From Rhodococcus tibetensis (GTDB lineage Bacteria; Actinomycetota; Actinomycetes; Mycobacteriales; Mycobacteriaceae), in contig NZ_JANFQF010000031.1 of assembly GCF_024438035.1 (NCBI RefSeq), positions 1 through 56,103 of the forward strand: a stretch of DNA of 56,103 nucleotides, in the 5' to 3' direction. The notes beneath the pieces were generated by a model. It was not told the DNA's origin. It ran no database searches and saw only the letters and a list, made by a program, of their open reading frames with translations. The position numbers and the translations under genes are program-made. Below, in pieces: positions 1 to 10,500 of the stretch (positions are counted from its first letter, which is position 1; every line of letters begins with the position of its first letter).

Positions 1-119
1 GCAACTGGATCAAGACCTGGAACGACGACCCGAAGCCGTTCGTCTGGCACAAGACCGCCGAGGAGATCCTCGATTCCCTGGCCAAATATATCGCACGAAT
101 TTCTGACGCGGGACACTAG
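1..119 (+). CDS. IS630-type transposase, C-terminal end (partial)
   Basis: The window opens inside a reading frame (codons from base 3) that runs 38 residues to a TAG at 117-119. The tail contains FVWHKTAEEILDSLAKY and ends in ISDAGH. From memory this matches the C-terminus of IS630-family DDE transposases (W-x-K-T-A-D/E-E-I-L-x-S-L). The catalytic residues lie outside the window, so I cannot tell whether the element is intact. A hairpin follows 14 bases after the stop and probably ends its transcript. Confidence 0.7.
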   Translation, partial: NWIKTWNDDPKPFVWHKTAEEILDSLAKYIARISDAGH

Positions 120-132
120 GTTGTGGTGGTGG

Positions 133-169
133 GTGAACGCCCGCCGACCTGTCTCCGACGGGCGTTCAC
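133..169. terminator. Bidirectional hairpin between transposase and alcohol dehydrogenase
   Basis: An 11-bp perfect stem (GTGAACGCCCG at 133-143, CGGGCGTTCAC at 159-169) with a 15-nt loop lies between two convergent genes. The stop of the transposase is to the left and the stop of the dehydrogenase is to the right. There is no U-tract, as is common in actinomycetes. Position and symmetry suggest it serves both strands. Confidence 0.6.
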
Positions 170-176
170 GGTGGGG

Positions 177-1217
177 CTAGTTCAGGGTGGTGGTGTCGAC
201 GACGAACCGGTACCGGACGTCCGAGGCGAGGACCCGCTCGTATGCCTGGTTGACCCGGTCGGCGGGGACTACCTCGACTTCGGATCCGATGCCGTGCACG
301 GCACAGAAGTCGAGCATCTCCTGGGTCAGGGCAATGCCGCCGATCATCGATCCGGCGAAGTTGCGGCGACCGCCGATCAGCGACATCACGTTCAGGCTGA
401 GCGGCTCGGCTGGGGCGCCGACGTTGACCAGGGTGCCGTCGACGGCGAGCAGGCCCAGGTAGGCGTTGAGGTCGATGCCGGCGCTGACCGTGTTGATGAT
501 GAGGTCGAACCGGCCGGCGAGCTGCTCGAAGGTAGTGGGGTCGGAGGTGGCGTGGTAGGCGTCGGCGCCGAGACGGAGTCCGTCCTCCTGCTTCTTCAGC
601 GACTGGGACAGCACGGTGACCTCGGCGCCCAATGCGTGGGCGATCTTGACGGCCATGTGCCCGAGCCCGCCGAGGCCGACGATGGCGACCTTCTTGCCGG
701 GGCCGGCACCCCAGCGGCGCAGCGGGGCGTAGGTAGTAATGCCGGCGCACAGCAGCGGAGCCGCGGCGGCCGGGTCCAGGCTCTGCGGGACGGACAGGAC
801 GTAGTCGGCGTCGACGACGACATGGGTGGAGTAGCCGCCCTGGGTGGTGGTGCCGTCACGGTCGACGCCTGCGTAGGTGGGGACCATGCCTTTGGCGCAG
901 TACTGCTCGTCGCCGCCCTGGCAGTTGGTGCAGTCGCCGCAGGAGTTGACCAGGCAGCCGACGCCGACGCGGTCACCGACCTGGTGGCGTGTGACGTCGG
1001 CGCCGACCTCGGCGACGATGCCGACGATCTCGTGGCCGGGCACGACCGGAAAGGGTTGCGGGCCCCAGTCGCCGTTGACGGTGTGGATGTCGGAGTGGCA
1101 GATCCCGGCGTACTGGATTTCGATGAGGACGTCGTGGGAGCCGACGTCGCGGCGCTCGATGGTCGTGGGGACCAGCGGCTGGCCCGCGGCGGGAGCGGCG
1201 TACGCGTTTACACGCAT
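177..1217 (-). CDS. Zinc-dependent NAD(P)-linked alcohol dehydrogenase
   Basis: 346 residues, the usual length of the YahK/AdhC-type branch of medium-chain dehydrogenases, which interconvert aldehydes and alcohols in the cytosol. The catalytic zinc site is visible as GICHSDIH and GHEIVG. The structural zinc cysteines lie in the stretch [15 protein letters not shown]. The nucleotide-binding motif [11 protein letters not shown] follows near the middle. I chose the ATG at 1217 rather than longer frames because AAGGAAG lies just upstream and the protein then begins at the family's normal position. It lies 109 bp downstream of a MerR-type regulator on the same strand and is the likely regulated gene. 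The physiological substrate cannot be read from sequence. Confidence 0.9.
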   Translation of the reverse strand: MRVNAYAAPAAGQPLVPTTIERRDVGSHDVLIEIQYAGICHSDIHTVNGDWGPQPFPVVPGHEIVGIVAEVGADVTRHQVGDRVGVGCLVNSCGDCTNCQGGDEQYCAKGMVPTYAGVDRDGTTTQGGYSTHVVVDADYVLSVPQSLDPAAAAPLLCAGITTYAPLRRWGAGPGKKVAIVGLGGLGHMAVKIAHALGAEVTVLSQSLKKQEDGLRLGADAYHATSDPTTFEQLAGRFDLIINTVSAGIDLNAYLGLLAVDGTLVNVGAPAEPLSLNVMSLIGGRRNFAGSMIGGIALTQEMLDFCAVHGIGSEVEVVPADRVNQAYERVLASDVRYRFVVDTTTLN

Positions 1218-1326
1218 GGAGGTCTTCCTTACTTCTGGGGTGGTCACTTGGGTAGTGAGTGGGGCAGGGTCGCGTGACCGGTGGCGCATCAGTCGAGGGG
1301 CGCACCGGCCGAGGCGGGATTTGGGG

Positions 1327-1788
1327 TTAGCGCCTCTTGGCGTTCTCGAGGTCGCCAGCTAGTGCGCTCGCCTCGGTCGCGAGGAGCGTGGCACGGGCCT
1401 CGTCGCCCGCGTCGATCGCGCGCCAGTAGTCGATCTTCACCTCGACGTAGCGTTGACGGAGTGCGATCTGCTGGGCCTCGCGCGCCAGTTGCTGCCGGCG
1501 CTCGGTCAGCAACTCGATCTGCGCGGGGGCGGCTGCGGCCCCGAGTTGTCCGTTGGCGACGTACTCCTTCATGTCGCTGACCGGCATCCCGGTCGCTGCC
1601 AGGCACGCGATTGCCAACAGCTGCCCCAGGTCGTTCTCGTCGTAGACCCTGTGTCTACTGCTCTCCCCACGGCTGATCGGCGCGATCACCCCGACCGACT
1701 CGTAGTAGCGCAGTGTGCTGGCCGGAAGTCCGGTCAGAGCGGCCGCGTCCTTGATCGTGTAGTCGCGTGGGGTGGTTCGTGCACTCAC
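1327..1788 (-). CDS. MerR-family transcriptional regulator
   Basis: 153 residues. The N-terminal winged helix is clear: [20 protein letters not shown] followed by an R-H-R-V-Y-D wing and a dimerisation coiled coil (about residues 80-130). MerR proteins bind palindromes placed between the -35 and -10 boxes. A perfect 18-bp palindrome lies directly upstream, so autoregulation is likely. The start is a GTG at 1788 with no Shine-Dalgarno sequence; the predicted transcription start falls within a base or two of it. No conserved metal-binding cysteines are present in the effector half, so the inducer is more likely organic, perhaps an aldehyde given the neighbouring dehydrogenase. That last point is inference. 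Confidence 0.88.
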   Translation of the reverse strand: MSARTTPRDYTIKDAAALTGLPASTLRYYESVGVIAPISRGESSRHRVYDENDLGQLLAIACLAATGMPVSDMKEYVANGQLGAAAAPAQIELLTERRQQLAREAQQIALRQRYVEVKIDYWRAIDAGDEARATLLATEASALAGDLENAKRR

Positions 1789-1795
1789 GTCATTG

Positions 1796-1825
1796 ACGCT
1801 AAGAACTTCAAGTACTTGAAGTCAA
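1796..1825 (-). promoter_or_regulatory. MerR-type promoter with 18-bp operator palindrome
   Basis: On the minus strand TTGACT (1825-1820) and TAGCGT (1801-1796) are 18 bp apart. The perfect palindrome ACTTCAAGTACTTGAAGT (1805-1822) overlaps the -35 box and fills most of the spacer. Over-long spacers occupied by a palindrome are the hallmark of MerR-controlled promoters. The start point would fall near 1789, next to the GTG at 1788, giving a leaderless mRNA. Confidence 0.7.
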
Positions 1826-2221
1826 AGGTCGGATGAGTCACAACCGTGGTCCCGGACCTCACCAGATCAGCGGTCACGACGGAATAGGAACACGAACAGT
1901 CAGAAAGCGGCGGAGGAGGAACCTGCGCGCCATCGAGGCGGTGCTCATAGGGCAGTCGTCGCCCGCGGTTAGGCGTGATGGTGCTGTGACCTGGTGATGA
2001 CATGTTCCCCGGTATGCGATGTGGGGGTCGGCGACCCGGGGGAGTGCCGGCGCCGGGGGTGAGAGTGTCGGTGGAGCGTCCGGGTTCCTGTTTCGCTCGG
2101 TTTCGAGACTGTCTGTCTGCGCGGCGCCGGTAACGGTCCGGGCAAACCCCTCCTGCTTGAAATTGAAACCAAACCCTTGACTCCGCCGTACCGAATAGTA
2201 GATTGAGAGCGGTCATGTGAC
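1826..2221. other. Intergenic stretch without a supported gene
   Basis: About 400 bases between the MerR promoter and the next candidate frame. An open frame on the minus strand spans it but has Arg/Pro-rich, low-complexity composition and no recognisable domain. I see no RNA gene and no clear repeat here. Confidence 0.5.
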
Positions 2222-2437
2222 CTACCTCTCGAGCTGACGCAAGTCGAGTGGTCGGTCATACGTGGTGTTCTTCGACTGCGTGTTCGGGGCGTGACTCTCG
2301 GTTTGTGTGCCCGGAATGTAACGCGCCCTGCGTTCAGCAGATCGGAGTACGTGGATGAGTCCTGTCGCGACCGTTGCCACGCCAATGACCCCCAGTAGCC
2401 GGTCCATGCCCAGTTGGGCAGATCCTACTGATTCCAC
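2222..2437 (-). CDS. Possible small single-pass membrane protein
   Basis: 71 codons. The only structural sign is a hydrophobic stretch near the N-terminus (LLGVIGVATVATGLIHVL, about residues 14-31), followed by a basic, polar tail. I see no convincing ribosome binding site upstream of the ATG and do not recognise a family. It lies downstream of rbpA on the same strand, beyond the rbpA terminator hairpin. It could equally be a chance frame in GC-rich DNA. Confidence 0.25.
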   Translation of the reverse strand: MESVGSAQLGMDRLLGVIGVATVATGLIHVLRSAERRARYIPGTQTESHAPNTQSKNTTYDRPLDLRQLER

Positions 2438-2461
2438 GTCGAAGAGGGAGCAGACGCAGCA

Positions 2462-2492
2462 AACGCCGCCCCAGCCGAGCCGGGACGGCGTT
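2462..2492 (-). terminator. rbpA terminator hairpin
   Basis: On the minus strand a stem AACGCCG/CGGCGTT with inner CCC/GGG pairing lies 22 bp beyond the rbpA stop and is followed by TTTGC. It is well placed to end the rbpA transcript. Confidence 0.55.
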
Positions 2493-2513
2493 CGTATGGT
2501 GGAGCAGCGTGTA

Positions 2514-2852
2514 TCAGGCTCCGCGTCGTTTGGCCTTCAACAGGTCGAGACGCTCCTTGAGCAGCTCTTCCAACTCTTCCTTGGAACGACGCTCGAGCAG
2601 CATGTCCCAGTGGGTGCGCGGCGGCTTGACCTTCTTGGCTTCGGGCGCAGTGCCTTCGACCAGGGTGCCCTCCAGGCCGTTGCGGCACAGCCAGGTGCCC
2701 GGGATCTCGGCGTCGTCGGCAAACGGGATGTCGAACACCTCACCGTTGTCGCACCGGTACTTGGCCATCCGGCGGGGTGCGAGGTCGTGGTCACGGTCGG
2801 TCTCGTAGCTCACCGCTCCGAGTCGACTCCCTCGAAGTACGCGATCTGCCAT
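2514..2852 (-). CDS. rbpA: RNA polymerase-binding protein RbpA
   Basis: 112 residues, starting MADRVLRGSRLGAVSYETDR and containing FADDAEIPGTWLCRNG and KPPRTHWDMLLERRS. From memory this is a near match along the whole length to mycobacterial RbpA. RbpA is an actinobacterial activator that binds RNA polymerase and the group 1/2 sigma factors and stabilises the open complex. The first 25 or so residues form the N-terminal tail, followed by the zinc-fold core, a basic linker (KKVKPPR) and the C-terminal sigma-interaction helix rich in Glu and Leu. The ATG at 2852 is preceded by GAGGAGAGGA. Longer upstream frames add only low-complexity residues. Confidence 0.97.
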   Translation of the reverse strand: MADRVLRGSRLGAVSYETDRDHDLAPRRMAKYRCDNGEVFDIPFADDAEIPGTWLCRNGLEGTLVEGTAPEAKKVKPPRTHWDMLLERRSKEELEELLKERLDLLKAKRRGA

Positions 2853-3024
2853 GGTTGTGTCCTCTCCTCGATCGTCTCCGCGCGAGCACGCCTGGACAAC
2901 AGCCAAGCGTTCACACTCATCTACAACGCCACGGCTTCCCGATTGGTTCCCGCACGCCGCGCAGATGCAACCTCGCCATCTTACCGGGCGGGTCTCGAGG
3001 GGGCGCGCAGTAAGGTGATGGACC

Positions 3025-3357
3025 ATGACCGGCGCATCCCGCAGACCAGATTCGTGCGTGTGGTGTGGCCGGAAAGTCTCGGAGTCCGGGATGGGTCGAC
3101 GCCGACGGTATTGCCGCCAATCGTGCCGGCAGCGGGCTTACGAGCAGCGCAACCAGATCAAGGGCACCAGCATTCCGGCGGATGCCGTGGTGCTCACCTC
3201 GGAGGAAGCCTCCGCCATGGTCGATCGGATCTTCCAGGTTCGATGTGCCGCCGAGGACGTGGCGACAGCCGTTGCCGAAGGTGCGGCGGCCCATGAGGTG
3301 GAATCGTTGTGCGCCGACCTCCTGCACCTTGCACGTGAGGCCGAACGCTTCCGCTGA
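3025..3357 (+). CDS. Small Cys-rich (zinc-finger-like) conserved actinobacterial protein
   Basis: 110 residues. The N-terminal third holds a possible zinc site, CVWCGRKV...RRRRYCRQSCRQRAYEQR (Cys-x2-Cys, then Cys-x3-Cys). The rest is an acidic, Ala/Glu-rich helical segment. I recall uncharacterised proteins with the CRQSCRQRAYEQR signature in mycobacteria and rhodococci but no established function. It is divergent from rbpA across a 172-bp gap that must hold both promoters, so a transcription-related or nucleic-acid-binding role is possible. That is inference only. Confidence 0.75.
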   Translation: MTGASRRPDSCVWCGRKVSESGMGRRRRYCRQSCRQRAYEQRNQIKGTSIPADAVVLTSEEASAMVDRIFQVRCAAEDVATAVAEGAAAHEVESLCADLLHLAREAERFR

Positions 3358-3582
3358 CACCCGGCTACGGGCGGCGGGACGTGCTGCGCACCCTGCTCGA
3401 TCGGTCCCATCCGGGCCGCCGTCGCAGATCGATGGCGATTCCGGCACGAACATCACGAATCGACGCACACCGGACCCACGCGTGAAGCACGATCAGTACA
3501 GCGTGGGGGACCGGCGACGCTCGGTTCGTCCCACGCGCAGGGTCTGCGCATCCACAGTTTTCACACCTGCTGGGGGAACGAG

Positions 3583-6500
3583 ATGACGAGTTTGACTTCG
3601 CAGCAGCCGAACGAGCGCGCTGCCGAGGGGAATGTGCCCGAAGGGGCGTTTCCTCTGTCCTCGGTGCAGAGAAGCATGTGGTTCGCGCAACAACTGAGCC
3701 CCACGGTTCCCAAGTTCATCGCCCAGTACGTCGAACTGCGCGGCCACATCGACCTGGACCTGCTGAGCGAGGCCGCCGTGCGGGCCGCCCACGAGTTCCA
3801 GTCGCCGTTCCTGCGGTTGCTCGATGTCGACGGAGAGCCGTATCAGATGGTCGATTTCACCATCGATCCGTCGATCGGGTTCCGGGACTTTCGCGGTGAG
3901 GCCGATCCGATGGCCATCGCGAAGGTGTGGATGGACGAGGACTGCGCGACCCCGCTGCGGCTGACCCGCGACCGCCTCGTCGAGATGACGGTGCTGCAGG
4001 TCGGCGAACAGCACTACCTGTGGTACACGCGGATTCACCACGTCGCGCTCGACGGCTACAGCGGCATGACGATGGCCAATCGTGTCGCGGCCCTATACAC
4101 AGCCCTCGTCGAGGGCACCGAGCCCGCCCCGAACCGTGCGCTCGATCTGCGCGAACTCTACGACCTCGACCAGAAGTACCGGTCCTCCAACAGGTTCGAG
4201 AACGACCGCAAGTACTGGGCAGAGCGCATCGTCGGCATCGAGCACGGCAGCACCCTGGCAACCCACGATGCGCCCGCAGCCGCGCAGAGTCGGCTCGAGA
4301 GCGCCACGCTCTCCGAGGAGGCCCTCGAACTCCTCGACATCTCGGATCAGCGGGTAGGTGCGACGTCGGCGGCCGTGATGGTCGCCGGGTTCGCCTGCTA
4401 CCTCTCGCGGATGACGGGTCGAGCGGACGTCTTGATCAACCTGCCGGTGTCGGCGCGCACGACGGCCCCTCTCCAGAGGTCTGGCGGCATGCTCGTCAAC
4501 GTCGCCCCGCTGCGGATCACCGTTCGTCCTGAGGACACCGTGGCGGAGCTGGTGCAGCGCGTGCAGCTGGAGCTGATGGGCGCACTGCGTCACCAGCGGT
4601 GCAGCCTCGAGGACATTCGCCGCGACGCGGGACTGTCCGGGACCGCCGAGGGGCTGGCAGGCCCCATGGTCAACGTCATGCTGTTCCACCAGCAGTTCAC
4701 GCTGGGTTCGGTGGTGGGTGAATATCACATCGTCACCTCGGGCCCGGTGGACGACCTGCTGGTCAACATCTACCAGGGCGGCGACGGGGAGACCCTCCTC
4801 GACTTCCGCGGCAACCCCCACAGGTACGGGCCCGAGGAACTGCGCGCGCATCACCGGCGGTTCGCGGAGATGATCGAGGAATTCGTCACCGCCGACCCAC
4901 AGACCCGGACGGCTGCCATCCACGCCGAGAGCGCCCGGCTCGCAGCACGGGTGCTCGCACGGAAGGCCGATCTCGACTTCTGGGCCCGCGAGCTGGCCGC
5001 GCTACCCGAGGTGACCGCGCTCCCGCTCGATCGGCCGCGACCGGCGAAGCGGGACGGCGCCGGGGACGAGGTCGACTTCGCCGTCGATGCCGACGTGCAG
5101 CACCGGGTGCACCAGCTGGCACAGGACGCGGGCACCGGACCCTTCACCGCCGTACACGCGGCGCTCGCGATCCTTCTCGGACGGATCGGGGACACCGACG
5201 ACGTAGTGATCGGAACCCCGATCGTCGGCCGGGATCCCATCGGTTCCGACGATCCGGACAGCGGCGCGTTCTTCAACAAGGCCGTCCTGCGGTCAGACGT
5301 GGACGGAGCGTCGTCCTTCGCCGATCACCTCGCGCGGGTCCGGGACGCCGATCGCGCTGCCTTCACGCACGCGGCGTTGCCGTTCGACGACCTGGTCGCC
5401 CGGTTCGTGACCGAGCCGGACCCGTCGCACGCACCGCTGTTCCAGGTGATGCTCGAATTCACCGACGGCGGTCATCCGCACGACACCGCCGGGGATGTGC
5501 GCATCAATCCCATTGCGCGCGAACACCGGCCGCTGGGTCTCGACCTCGTTTTCTCGCTCACCGAATCCGAAGCGGGCGGGATCGACGGTCGAGTGCGGTA
5601 CGCGACGGATGTGTGGGACCGCAGCAGCGCCGAGGCGCTGGCGGGGCGGTTCGTTCGCATCCTGCGGGCCGTGACGACCGATCCGATGGCACCCATCGGG
5701 GACGTCACCCTGCTCGAACCGGCCGAATACGCGGAACTGAGTCCTGTTCGCGGGGATGGCTCGGTGGAGCCTCTGACCCTGCCCGCGCTGCTACAGCACG
5801 CGGCGGCGACCGGAGGCGACGGTGCGGCGCTGGTCTTCGAAGGTCGTACCCTGACCTATGCGGAACTCGACGAGCAGTCCGACCGTCTTGCGCGCATGCT
5901 CATCGGCCGCGGCGTGGGGCCGGGTACGGTTGTGGCGCTGGCGATTGCGCGTTCGATCGAATCGGTGTCGGCCACCTGGGCGGTCGCTAAGTCCGGCGCC
6001 GCTTTCGTGCCGGTCGATCCGCACTATCCACCGGACCGCATCGAGCACATGCTGACCGACTCCGGCGCCCTCGTCGGACTGACAGTCAGCGCACATCGCG
6101 ACGCATTGCCGGAGACGGCACCGTGGTTGGTGATGGACGACGCCGAGTTCGGGCAGGCGCTTGCCGCCGAGTCCGCAGGCACCGTCACCGACGAGGATCG
6201 CGTCCGTTCGCTACGGCTGTCCGACCCGGCGTACCTCATCTACACTTCCGGCTCCACCGGCGTCCCCAAGGGTGTCGTCGTCACCCATGTCGGGTTGGCC
6301 AACTTCGCTGTCGACGAACGCGAACGTTTCGGTGTCACACCGGACTCCCGGACACTGCACTTCTCGTCGCCGAGTTTCGATGCCTCCATCCTGGAACTCC
6401 TGCTGGCGGTCGGTGGCGGAGCGACGATGGTGGTGGCCCCGTCCACGGTGTACGGCGGTACCGAACTCGCGGAACTGCTGCGCCGCGAACAGGTGACGCA

Positions 6501-7530
6501 TGCGTTCGTCACGCCGGCGGCGCTGGCGTCGGTGGATCCCGACGGCCTCGACTCGATCCGGTGTGTCGTCACCGGTGGCGAGAGTTGTCCCCCCGCCCTG
6601 GTCGAGCAGTGGGCACCGGGACGGGTCATGTTCAACGCGTACGGGCCCACCGAGGCGACGGTGGTGGCCAGTGTCGCCGGACCGCTCGTCGTGGGGGAGC
6701 CTGTCACAATCGGCCGTCCTTCGCGGGGTGTGGCTTTGCTGGTGCTCGACCCACGTCTGCACCCGGTCCCTCGGGGTGTGCCGGGCGAGTTGTACATCAC
6801 CGGAGACGGTGTGGCACGGGGGTACCACAACCGTCCGATTCCGACCGCGGAACGGTTCGTCGCCGACCCGCACGGAGGTGCGGGACAGCGGATGTACCGT
6901 ACCGGCGATCTGGCACGGTGGAACTCGAGCGGTCAACTGGAATACCTGGGCCGCACCGACTTCCAGGTGAAGATTCGCGGGTTCCGCATCGAACTCGGTG
7001 AGATCGACGCCGTCGTACGCTCGCATCCGGCCGTGGCCTTCGCGACCACGGTCGGGCGTACCGCCCCGTCCGGTGACACAGTGCTGGTGACGTACGTGCT
7101 GCCCGGGGACGGGGTCGAACTCGTCGTCAACGACGTCCTCGAACACGCGGCGGCCGCGCTGCCCGCGCACATGGTGCCCGCGCGCATCGTGATGCTCGGC
7201 GAGGTCCCACTGACTCCGGCCGGCAAGCTCGACCGGAAAGCGTTGCCGGAACCGCAGTTCGAGGCCACCTCGACGGTGTACCGGGCGCCGGCAACTCACA
7301 CGGAGATGCGGGTCGCCGAGGTGTTCGCGGACCTGCTGGGTGTCGAACGTGTCGGTGTGGACGACAGCTTCTTCGACTTGGGCGGTGACTCGCTGGTCGC
7401 CACGCGGGTGGTCTCTCGGGTCAACACGGCACTCGGCACCGAGATCGGGGTGCTGGACCTGTTCGAGGCGCCGAGCGTGGCGCTACTCAGCGCCCGCGTC
7501 GACGCCCTGGGGCCCCGCACGTCGGTCCGG
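3583..7530 (+). other. NRPS module 1: EntF-like C, orphan C-lobe, A1, T1
   Basis: C1 spans about residues 20-450 and follows the EntF condensation pattern (YVELRG, HHVALDG, then VNV and GPVDDL). A second, C-terminal condensation lobe fills about residues 455-720. A1 (about 735-1225) has pocket residues D-A-L-F-V-G-A-V-V, which I cannot assign with confidence. T1 carries LGGDS with Ser1270 but no epimerase follows. Confidence 0.85.
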
Positions 7531-10500
7531 CCCCCGCTGGCGCCGCGCACCACCGCCGGGCCGGTGCCGGTGTCGCTGGCACAGCAGCGGATGTGGTTCA
7601 TCAACCAACTCGACACTGCGTCCCCGGCCTACAACATTCCCGTGGCCATCCGGTTGCGCGGCACACTCGACGTGGAGGCCTTGCGCGCCGCGGTCCGCGA
7701 CGTCCTCGACCGGCACGAGTCGTTGCGGACCGTGTTCCCCAACACCCCCAATGGGCCTCTCCAGGTGGTGCTTCCGGTCGCGGACGTCAGCCCGGACCTC
7801 GACGCGGTCGAGGTGGCTCCCGACGAACTCGACATCCACCTGCTCGCGGAGGCGGCCACCGGGTTCGACGTGACCGTGCAACCGCCGATCCGCGCCAAGC
7901 TGTACCAGACGGCGACAGAGGATCATGCACTCGTCTTCGTGGTCCACCACATTGCGGCCGATGGACTGTCGATGACTCCGTTGACACGGGACGTCATGGT
8001 GGCCTACCACGCCCGCGCCGCCGGCGAGGTCCCACAGTGGGCGCCCCTCGAGGTGCAGTACGCCGACTTCTCCGTGTGGCAACGTGAGCTGCTCGGCTCC
8101 GCCGACGATCCCACGAGCGTGCTCTCCCGGCAACTGTCGTTCTGGGCCCGCACTCTCGACGGTGCCCCCGAAGTACTGGACCTGCCGACCGATCGCCCGC
8201 GCCCGGCGCGACAGTCGATGGTGGGGGGCACAACCGATTTCACCATTCCGGCCCGTCTCCACGCCGCCCTCCTCGGCATCGCCGGCGCCCACGACGCCAG
8301 TCTGTTCATGGTTGTGCACGCTGCTCTGGCCGTCCTGCTCTCCCGGTCCAGCGGCTCGTCCGATGTATCCATCGGCTCCCCGGTGTCAGGTCGCGGTGAG
8401 CGGCAACTCGACGACGTCGTCGGCATGTTCGTCAACACCGTCGTCCTGCGCACGGAGGTCGATCCGGAGCGCAGCTTCCCCGAAATCCTGACCGGTACCC
8501 GGTCCGCAGACCTTGCGGCTTTCAGTAACACCGATCTGCCGTACGAGTTGCTGGTCGACGAGCTGAAGCCGACCCGCTCCGAGGCGCATTCGCCGCTGTT
8601 CCAGGTGATGCTCGTGCTCCAGGGCTTTACGGACACCCGGCTCGAGCTTTCGGGGCTCGACGTCGAGGTGCAGGGGCTCGAGACTGGTGCGGCCAAGTTC
8701 GACCTGCAGGTGATCCTCACCGAGCACACCGAAAATTCCGGGGAACCCGGCGCGATCGACGCCCAGTTCTCCTACGCCGCGGAATTGTTCGAGCCGTCCA
8801 CGATGGCCGCCCTCGCGGAACGGTTCCTCACCCTCCTCGACACCGTCACTGCGCGCCCGGAGGTGAAGGTCGGCGACATCGACCTGATCGGACAGGAAGA
8901 GAACCGCCGGATCTTGCGGGAGTGGAACGACACCGCCGCGGCGATACCGTCCTCGGCCACCTTGGTGGACCTCTTCGAGGCGCAGGTGAGGCGGACACCG
9001 GATGCAGTGGCAGTGGTGTTCGGTGAAGACGAATTGTTGTACGCGGAGTTCGATGCCCGAGCGAACCGGCTCGCCCGCGAACTCCTCGCCCGCGGAGTCG
9101 GACCGGAGTCCCGGGTGGCCGTGTCGTTGCGGCGTTCGCTCGAACTGATGATCGCCATCTACGCCGTGGAGAAGGCGGGGGCCGCGTACGTTCCCCTCGA
9201 TCCCGACCATCCTGCGTCACGGATCGCGTACGTTCTCGACAACTCCTCCCCGACGTGTGTCCTTACCTCATCCCGTGATCGATCCGAGGGGGTGACGAGT
9301 GAAGCAGGCAGTGCCGCGATCGAAATCGACACACTCAATCTGTCGGCCAGGGCGAGCACGCCCATTACCGACGCCGAGCGTGGCGGAGCCGTCCATCCCG
9401 ACTCGACGGCCTACGTGATCTACACCTCTGGTTCCACCGGCAGGCCCAAGGGTGTCGCGATCAGCCACCGGTCGATCGTGAATCGGTTGCTGTGGATGCA
9501 GGACACCTATCGCATGGACCACACGGATGTGGTGCTGCAGAAGACGCCCGTCACGTTCGACGTGTCGGTGTGGGAACTGTTCTGGCCGCTCGAAGTCGGT
9601 GCCCGGCTGGTGCTCGCGGCGCCGGACGGTCACCGCGACCCGACCTACCTCTCGCACGTGATCGCCGACCACCAGGTGACGACCATGCACTTCGTGCCGT
9701 CGATGCTCGCCGTGTTCATTGCGGGTGCCGAGCCCGACCTGTGTGGTTCGCTGCGTCAGGTGTTCTGCAGCGGTGAGGCGCTCCCACCCGCCACCGCCGA
9801 CGCCTTCCGGGACTTCGGATCGACAGCGCTGCACAATTTGTACGGCCCGACAGAGGCCGCTGTCGACGTCACCTACTGGGAATGCACCGAAGCGGACCGG
9901 GTGTCGGTGCCGATCGGCGCCCCGGTATGGAATACCCAACTCTACGTGCTCGACGCTCGCCTGCATCCGGTGCCGGTCGGCGTCCACGGCGAGCTGTACC
10001 TGGCGGGTGTCCAACTGGCCCGCGGATACGTCGGGCGTCCCGACCTGACCTCGGATCGCTTCGTGGCCAACCCGTTCGGCGAGCCCGGTCAGCGCATGTA
10101 CCGCACCGGTGACATCGTCCGGTGGCGCGCGGACGGCAACGTCGAGTACATCGGCCGGCGCGACTTCCAGGTCAAGCTGCGCGGCCAGCGGATCGAACTC
10201 GGCGAGGTAGAGGCCGCCTTGCTGGCGCATCCGTCGGTGGCGCAGGCCGTGGTGACCGTGCATCGCAGCGAGGCCACCGGGGAAAGCCTGGTCGGATACG
10301 TGATTCCCGGGCCCGGCGTAGAAATCGACACCGCCGACATCCGCGACACCGCGGCGGAGTCGTTGCCCGCGTACATGGTGCCCACCCGCATCATCGTGCT
10401 CGATCGCTTCCCCCTCGGCGCCACCGGGAAGCTGGATCGCGGTGCGCTGCCGGAGCCGGAGTTCCTCAGTCCGTCCACCGAATTCGTGACCCCGCGTAAT

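Noticed and set aside
1785..2216. 143-codon minus-strand frame upstream of merR
   Set aside because: It overlaps the MerR operator and start, is Arg/Pro/Ser-rich after a short plausible N-terminus, and has no recognisable family.
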